This document shows, in pieces, positions 59,675-64,000 of a DNA stretch of 64,000 nt. The stretch is from Bacillota bacterium (GTDB taxonomy: Bacteria; Bacillota; Negativicutes; Sporomusales; CTSoil-080). The position numbers and the translations under genes were made by a program. A model generated the notes under the pieces. That model did not search any database. It was not told where the DNA came from and saw only the letters and a program-made list of their open reading frames with translations. Position 1 is the stretch's first letter, and every line of letters begins with the position of its first letter. The stretch lies in contig JAGGAD010000039.1 of the NCBI GenBank assembly GCA_017889625.1, positions 1-64,000 on the forward strand, in the 5' to 3' direction.

Positions 59675-59726
59675 TTCACCCATATCCATATTTATAACCG
59701 CCACAGCAAATCAAGCCATCGACAAT

Positions 59727-59869
59727 AGTACATAATTATTAACTATTTTTTGAATATTTCAAGTCGTTGCAATAGTTCGAATAAATGATTATTTGTATTA
59801 AAAGATAATTATTATTGACATTCACCCCAGCCTTTGGTATTATTAGATCAAGGAAAGGGGGAAATACCA
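59727..59869 (+). repeat. copy 2 of the ~145-bp duplicated promoter cassette
   Basis: Matches copy 1 position for position up to the ATG. TTGACA (59815-59820), 17 bases, TATTAT (59838-59843) form a near-consensus promoter, followed by AAGGAAAGGGGG. The upstream palindrome reads TGAATATTTCA, with both arms changed relative to copy 1. The sigma-factor gene starts 120 bases past the micro-ORF. Confidence 0.85.
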
Positions 59870-59911
59870 ATGAAAAAATCATATAGCGGGTTTTTTGCTG
59901 TTTTTATATAA
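59870..59911 (+). CDS. micro-ORF 2, 13 aa (MKKSYSGFFAVFI)
   Basis: Same ribosome site, start and core as micro-ORF 1, with one inserted codon (Ser) after MKK and a different end. After the TAA the next gene on the strand is the ECF-like sigma factor. It may be a leader peptide, part of a small RNA, or a product of its own. Confidence 0.45.
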   Translation: MKKSYSGFFAVFI

Positions 59912-60030
59912 GGTTATTTCTCGAAAAAGGATTGCTTATATTTATCTGGAAGTTACTACATGTAAAATAAATATGTACAGCTAAGCCGCTATCCTCATCA
60001 TAAAACCTTTAGCAACAACGGGGTGATGAC

Positions 60031-60813
60031 TTGCCGGATACTTCCCGCGAACTCTTTGAACAACTATACACCGACAATTATATAAAAGTATACCGACTGG
60101 CCTTAGGACTCACCGGCAATCAACATGATGCCGAAGAAATTACCCAAGAGGCTTTTTGTCGAGCTTTCCAAGCCTATAATACCTTTCACGGTGACTGCGT
60201 TTTTTTTACCTGGATCTACCGAATTACCCTTAATGTAGCCAACAATTATTTAAAACAAAGAACAAAACTCCGCATCTATGAACTTACTGAGGATTTAGGC
60301 TATTCCCTCGACCAAATCATTGACCTTAACCCCGCCAACGATCCTGAAACCGAAGTGCTTTGCCGTGAAGTAAAATTCAAGTGCCTGCAATTTTTTATGG
60401 AGTGTCTTCCGCTCAAACAGCGAAAAGTTTTGTGTATGGCGTTTATTGTTGGTCTTCCGTATAAACTTATTGCGGAAATTATGAACTGCTCAATAAGTTC
60501 AGTTAAAACTACACTACATCGTGGCAAAAAACAAATCGCCGGCTACCTCGAAGAAAGATGCCAGCTAGTTAAGAAATCCAACCCCTGCACTTGCAACCAA
60601 TGGGTCCGCCGCGGCCTTCAACAAGGTTGGCTAACAAAACAGAATTTAGCCAACCCACGCCCGAGTATTGTCATCCAGGCTGAGAAAGATGTCGTCAAAC
60701 TACGGTACTTGCGCTACACATACCAAAGTCTTTATCCAGAAACAATTGACGAATCTCTAGCTCAAAGAATCCATAAAGGTATACAGAACAAAGAATGGAC
60801 TATTTTTTCTTAA
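60031..60813 (+). CDS. ECF-like RNA polymerase sigma factor with C-terminal extension
   Basis: A 260-residue sigma-70 family protein. Region 2: LFEQLYTDNYIKVYRLALGLTGNQHDAEEITQEAFCRAFQ (in parts) and FTWIYRITLNVANNYLK. Region 4: LPLKQRKVLCMAFIVGLPYKLIAEIMNCSISSVKTTLHRGK. The last ~80 residues (NPCTCNQWVRRGLQQGWL and beyond) are extra, with a CxC pair, as in ECF groups with C-terminal regulatory parts. No anti-sigma gene is adjacent. The TTG start follows GGGGTGATGAC. The duplicated cassette lies just upstream. Confidence 0.85.
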   Translation: MPDTSRELFEQLYTDNYIKVYRLALGLTGNQHDAEEITQEAFCRAFQAYNTFHGDCVFFTWIYRITLNVANNYLKQRTKLRIYELTEDLGYSLDQIIDLNPANDPETEVLCREVKFKCLQFFMECLPLKQRKVLCMAFIVGLPYKLIAEIMNCSISSVKTTLHRGKKQIAGYLEERCQLVKKSNPCTCNQWVRRGLQQGWLTKQNLANPRPSIVIQAEKDVVKLRYLRYTYQSLYPETIDESLAQRIHKGIQNKEWTIFS

Positions 60814-60831
60814 TATTTTTGTAACCTTCGG

Positions 60832-60871
60832 CCTCCTTATGTTGTCTAACTTATAGACAACAATAAGGAGG
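60832..60871 (+). promoter_or_regulatory. hairpin burying the ribosome site of the QueG-like gene
   Basis: CCTCCTTAT-GTTGTCTA (60832-60848) pairs with TAGACAAC-A-ATAAGGAGG (60854-60871): 17 pairs with one bulged A and a five-base loop. The 3' arm contains AAGGAGG, the ribosome site seven bases before the ATG at 60879. No T-run follows, so it is not a terminator. It should block translation unless opened. Confidence 0.7.
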
Positions 60872-60878
60872 TCAAGCT

Positions 60879-61676
60879 ATGAACAACAACCAACTAGAAC
60901 CGACAACAAAAATAACCGATTATAAAGAAAGAATCAAAGCTTTTGGGTTGGAGCTGGGCGTAGATGATATCGGTATCGCGTCAGTATCCAATTACAACAG
61001 TCCCCTGTCGCCAAAAATCGAATCAATCTTCCCGGAAGCTAAATCCATAATCGTGCTCGTATACAAAGAACCAGCCAATTGCGACAGTCCAAACCGGCAG
61101 ATTGCCATCAACGGCCGACTGGATTTAATCGAGTTTTCTCGTTCCTGTAACTACCTACTGGCCCGGTTTCTTGAAAAAGAATTTGACGCCAGAGCTATGA
61201 CCGTGCCATATTCCTATCCTATCGACATGAGCAAACACGGGATTGCGGATGTGTCCCTGCGCCATGCGGCGGTAGCGGCAGGACTCGGGACTATTGGCCG
61301 GATCAACCTAGTAATTCACCCCAAATTCGGCGCCCGGGTAATCTTTACGGCCGTCCTCTGTGATCTCGCACTACCATCCGACCCTCTTGTAACTGAGGAT
61401 TTTTGCAACAACTGCAACATTTGTGTAGCAAGCTGTCCGGTAGGAGCGCTTGCTGAGGCTGGCAAAACCGACGTCAGCAAATGCAGTCCGTACATTCAGC
61501 CCCATGGATTGAAAGGTACCATTGAGTTTTGGCAAAAGTTCGCGGACAGCTCGCCCCAACAACAAAAAGAAATGCTTATGGATAATTCCTTTATGGAGCT
61601 GTGGCAGTTCCAGATTGTCGGAAACATATATGTTTGTTTCAAATGCCGTAACTCCTGCCCCATTGGCAAGCGATAA
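60879..61676 (+). CDS. QueG-like iron-sulfur protein (two 4Fe-4S)
   Basis: A 265-residue cytoplasmic protein of the epoxyqueuosine reductase/reductive-dehalogenase Fe-S family. DIGIASVSNYN near 27 opens the corrinoid-type fold; RHAAVAAGLGTIGRINLVIHPKFGARV (about 127-152) is the best conserved block. One ferredoxin-like set, FCNNCNICVASCPVGAL, and a second, CFKCRNSCPIGK at the end. The protein is shorter than QueG (about 350-380) and lacks its HEAT repeat. It may act on a corrinoid or other electron carrier. Translation is likely gated by the hairpin upstream. Confidence 0.78.
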   Translation: MNNNQLEPTTKITDYKERIKAFGLELGVDDIGIASVSNYNSPLSPKIESIFPEAKSIIVLVYKEPANCDSPNRQIAINGRLDLIEFSRSCNYLLARFLEKEFDARAMTVPYSYPIDMSKHGIADVSLRHAAVAAGLGTIGRINLVIHPKFGARVIFTAVLCDLALPSDPLVTEDFCNNCNICVASCPVGALAEAGKTDVSKCSPYIQPHGLKGTIEFWQKFADSSPQQQKEMLMDNSFMELWQFQIVGNIYVCFKCRNSCPIGKR

Positions 61677-61814
61677 TAACCTTCCCCGCCAAGGCTTATC
61701 CTTACAGCCAAAAGTAAGTTCACTTGTTAACTAATTCAATCGCGGTTTCAAATAACTTTTTTATTCAACATAGTTTTTCATTTCCTTAACATGAATGAAC
61801 CTGTCGTACACCAA

Positions 61815-61844
61815 CTTTGAAACCAGTGTCTTTGAAGCCAGTAT
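61815..61844 (+). repeat. 15-bp tandem repeat next to the xpt promoter
   Basis: CTTTGAAACCAGTGT (61815-61829) and CTTTGAAGCCAGTAT (61830-61844) differ at two places. They end two bases before the -35 box, so they may be half sites of an activator or repressor. Confidence 0.5.
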
Positions 61845-61846
61845 CA

Positions 61847-61875
61847 TTGACAGCTTGCCCCAGGACTGTTAAAAT
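61847..61875 (+). promoter_or_regulatory. sigma-A promoter of the xpt-pbuX operon
   Basis: TTGACA (61847-61852), 17 bases, TAAAAT (61870-61875). The riboswitch aptamer begins 16 bases after the -10 box, so the transcript starts just before it. Confidence 0.8.
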
Positions 61876-61890
61876 ATCACTTATGTTAAT

Positions 61891-61958
61891 ACTCGTATAA
61901 ATTTGGGAATACGGCCCAAAAGTCTCTACTGGCAACCATAAATTGCCTGTCTACGAGT
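61891..61958 (+). ncRNA. purine (guanine-type) riboswitch aptamer
   Basis: The P1 arms ACTCGTA and TACGAGT enclose TTGGGAATACGGCCC (P2/L2) and GGCAACCATAAATTGCC (P3/L3), with TATAA at J1/2 and CTA before the 3' P1 arm. Its C (in place of U) at the position equivalent to C74 of the xpt aptamer predicts guanine or hypoxanthine binding. It precedes xpt and a purine permease, as in Bacillus. A terminator hairpin ends the leader. Confidence 0.92.
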
Positions 61959-62044
61959 GAAAATACCTCGGGGATATTATTGTAAGAATTACCAACAACC
62001 TTTAGATAAAGTATCATTCAAACTTTATCTCAGGTTATCTAAGC

Positions 62045-62702
<658 letters not shown>

Positions 62703-62716
62703 TTTAAGGAGGCATT

Positions 62717-64000
62717 ATGAAATTTTTTCAAGGAAAAACTATGCTGCTTGGCGCACAACATGTATTAGCCATGTATGCTGGTGCCATCATTGTCCCGCTT
62801 ATTGTCGGCGGTGCGCTTAAACTGACCGCTGCCCAGCTTGGCTATATCATTGCCGCCGATTTATTAACCTGCGGACTTGCAACCCTCTTACAAGCATACC
62901 GCACCCCCTTCTTCGGCATCGGCCTGCCAGTAGTGCTCGGCTGCACCTTTACTGCCGTCTTTCCGATGATCAGCATCGGCGGACAATATGGCCTTCCTGC
63001 CGTATACGGCTCAATTATCTGCTCCGGCTTATTTGTCGTACTAATTGCAAATTATTTTTCCAAATTAATAAAATTCTTTCCCCCTGTCGTCACCGGCTCC
63101 GTTGTCACCATCATCGGCGTTACCTTGATACCTGTCGCCATCAATAATATGGCCGGCGGTCAGGGCAGTCCTGATTTTGGCTCGCTGTTCAATATTGCTC
63201 TGGCCATGGGGGTCTTACTTTTCATTATCCTGCTAAATCGTTTTACCACCGGGTTTATTCGTTCTATTTCAGTATTGTTGGGACTTATTGCCGGCACAAT
63301 CGCCGCCGCCCTGATGGGATCTGTCTCCTTAGACAATGTAGTCCAAGCCTCCTGGTTCAATACGCCTTCCCCCTTATACTTTGGCCTGCCGGTATTTGAA
63401 CCCAGCGCCATCATTACCATGATCATTGTTGCCATTGTCAGCATGATCGAATCCACCGGTGTCTTTATGGTGCTAAGTGAAATCTGCGGTAAAGAGTTGA
63501 CCGGAAAAGACTTGGCAAATGGCTATCGAGCTGAAGGACTTGCGGTTATGCTGGGCGGCTTGTTTAATTCCTTCCCCTATACCACCTTTTCGCAAAACAT
63601 TGGTCTGGTCCAGCTCTCCAATTCTAAAACAGCAAATATCACCATGGTGGCTGGCTGTATGCTAATTCTGTTAGGCTTTATCCCTAAATTTGCCGCGTTA
63701 GCCATGATCATCCCCAACGCCGTTCTGGGCGGGGCCATGATTGCCATGTTTGGTATTGTAGTAGCATCCGGCATCAGAATGCTCAGCCAGGTAGATTTGG
63801 CCAGCAATGAAAATCTGCTGATCATTGCCTGTTCGGTAGCTTTAGGGCTAGGCGTAACCGTAGTTCCCAACCTATTCGCAAAATTCCCGCCCTTACTTAA
63901 ACTTTTTTTTGAAAATGGTATTGTAACCGGTACCTTGACTGCCGTCATCTTAAATATCATTTTAAACATGACCGCCACACAAAATAAATCCTCATACCAT
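62717..64000 (+). CDS. pbuX: xanthine permease (NCS2 family), cut by the window end
   Basis: The ATG follows TAAGGAGG, 14 bases after the xpt stop, and 428 codons are open to the edge with no stop. Many helices are seen: GAQHVLAMYAGAIIVPLIVG opens, GLPVVLGCTFTAVFPM, FFPPVVTGSVVTIIGVTLIPVA (the NCS2 motif region), MIESTGVFMVLSE (catalytic Glu) and FNSFPYTTFSQNIGLVQLS follow. It brings in xanthine with protons for Xpt. Its last few residues lie outside the window (relatives are about 435-450 aa). Confidence 0.93.
   Translation, partial: MKFFQGKTMLLGAQHVLAMYAGAIIVPLIVGGALKLTAAQLGYIIAADLLTCGLATLLQAYRTPFFGIGLPVVLGCTFTAVFPMISIGGQYGLPAVYGSIICSGLFVVLIANYFSKLIKFFPPVVTGSVVTIIGVTLIPVAINNMAGGQGSPDFGSLFNIALAMGVLLFIILLNRFTTGFIRSISVLLGLIAGTIAAALMGSVSLDNVVQASWFNTPSPLYFGLPVFEPSAIITMIIVAIVSMIESTGVFMVLSEICGKELTGKDLANGYRAEGLAVMLGGLFNSFPYTTFSQNIGLVQLSNSKTANITMVAGCMLILLGFIPKFAALAMIIPNAVLGGAMIAMFGIVVASGIRMLSQVDLASNENLLIIACSVALGLGVTVVPNLFAKFPPLLKLFFENGIVTGTLTAVILNIILNMTATQNKSSYH

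Overview
The window looks like chromosomal DNA of a spore-forming Firmicute with two membranes (class Negativicutes, probably Sporomusaceae). Spore genes (a GerA-GerB-GerC germinant receptor operon and the cortex amidase CwlD) lie beside outer-membrane genes: TolC-type channels, an OmpA-family porin, the OmpH/Skp chaperone and HlyD/EmrA adaptors. That pairing is hard to explain in any other group. Starts are a mix of ATG, GTG and TTG behind strong AGGAGG-type ribosome sites. No tRNA, rRNA or CRISPR array was seen.

Layout. 0-5 kb: end of an unknown gene, a methyltransferase, a lone serine recombinase that seems to start at ATT, and a large FMN/Fe-S old-yellow-enzyme-type reductase. 4.8-16 kb: a chemoreceptor preceded by a decayed scrap of an ompH gene, an EmrA-EmrB-TolC efflux operon with its MarR regulator (matching operators at both promoters), two tiny genes behind a PhoB-like direct-repeat promoter, a broken ArnT-like glycosyltransferase, cwlD and a GtrB-like glycosyltransferase. 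16-20 kb: a glutamate-synthase-like enzyme and small zinc-ribbon proteins. 20.4-26.6 kb: a four-gene exopolysaccharide-type operon with a TolC-glycosidase fusion, a HlyD adaptor, a zinc-ribbon/degenerate-GGDEF protein and a BcsA/PgaC-type synthase. 27-30 kb: a membrane-anchored MutS relative and a NapH-like ferredoxin.

30.2-47.4 kb: a minus-strand run of phage structural and lysis genes of podovirus character (adaptor, nozzle-like protein, tail-collar fibre, S74/SGNH tail fibre, amidase, papain-like protease, T7 gp13-like small protein). A plus-strand spore-germination operon splits it in two. I see no terminase, portal, capsid or integrase, so it is a remnant or a domesticated cassette. A decayed copy of its first small gene lies 1.8 kb outside it.

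47.5-64 kb: a TadG-like pilus protein, hemerythrin, a molbindin beside an orphan ModC ATPase, an OmpA-family porin behind two identical palindromes, an AEC transporter, a divergent HxlR/flavin-reductase-like pair, an ompH operon, a PocR-type histidine kinase, a CDF metal exporter, an FMN-binding membrane protein, an ECF-like sigma factor, a QueG-like Fe-S protein whose ribosome site is buried in a hairpin, and a guanine-riboswitch-controlled xpt-pbuX operon cut by the window end.

The least explained items are (1) a ~145-bp promoter cassette present twice (about 55.6 and 59.8 kb), identical over its last ~100 bases, driving a 12-13-codon reading frame whose only indel preserves frame; (2) the exopolysaccharide operon with the TolC-glycosidase fusion; and (3) the split podovirus-type cassette. 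All functions are inferred from sequence features visible here; no database search was run.
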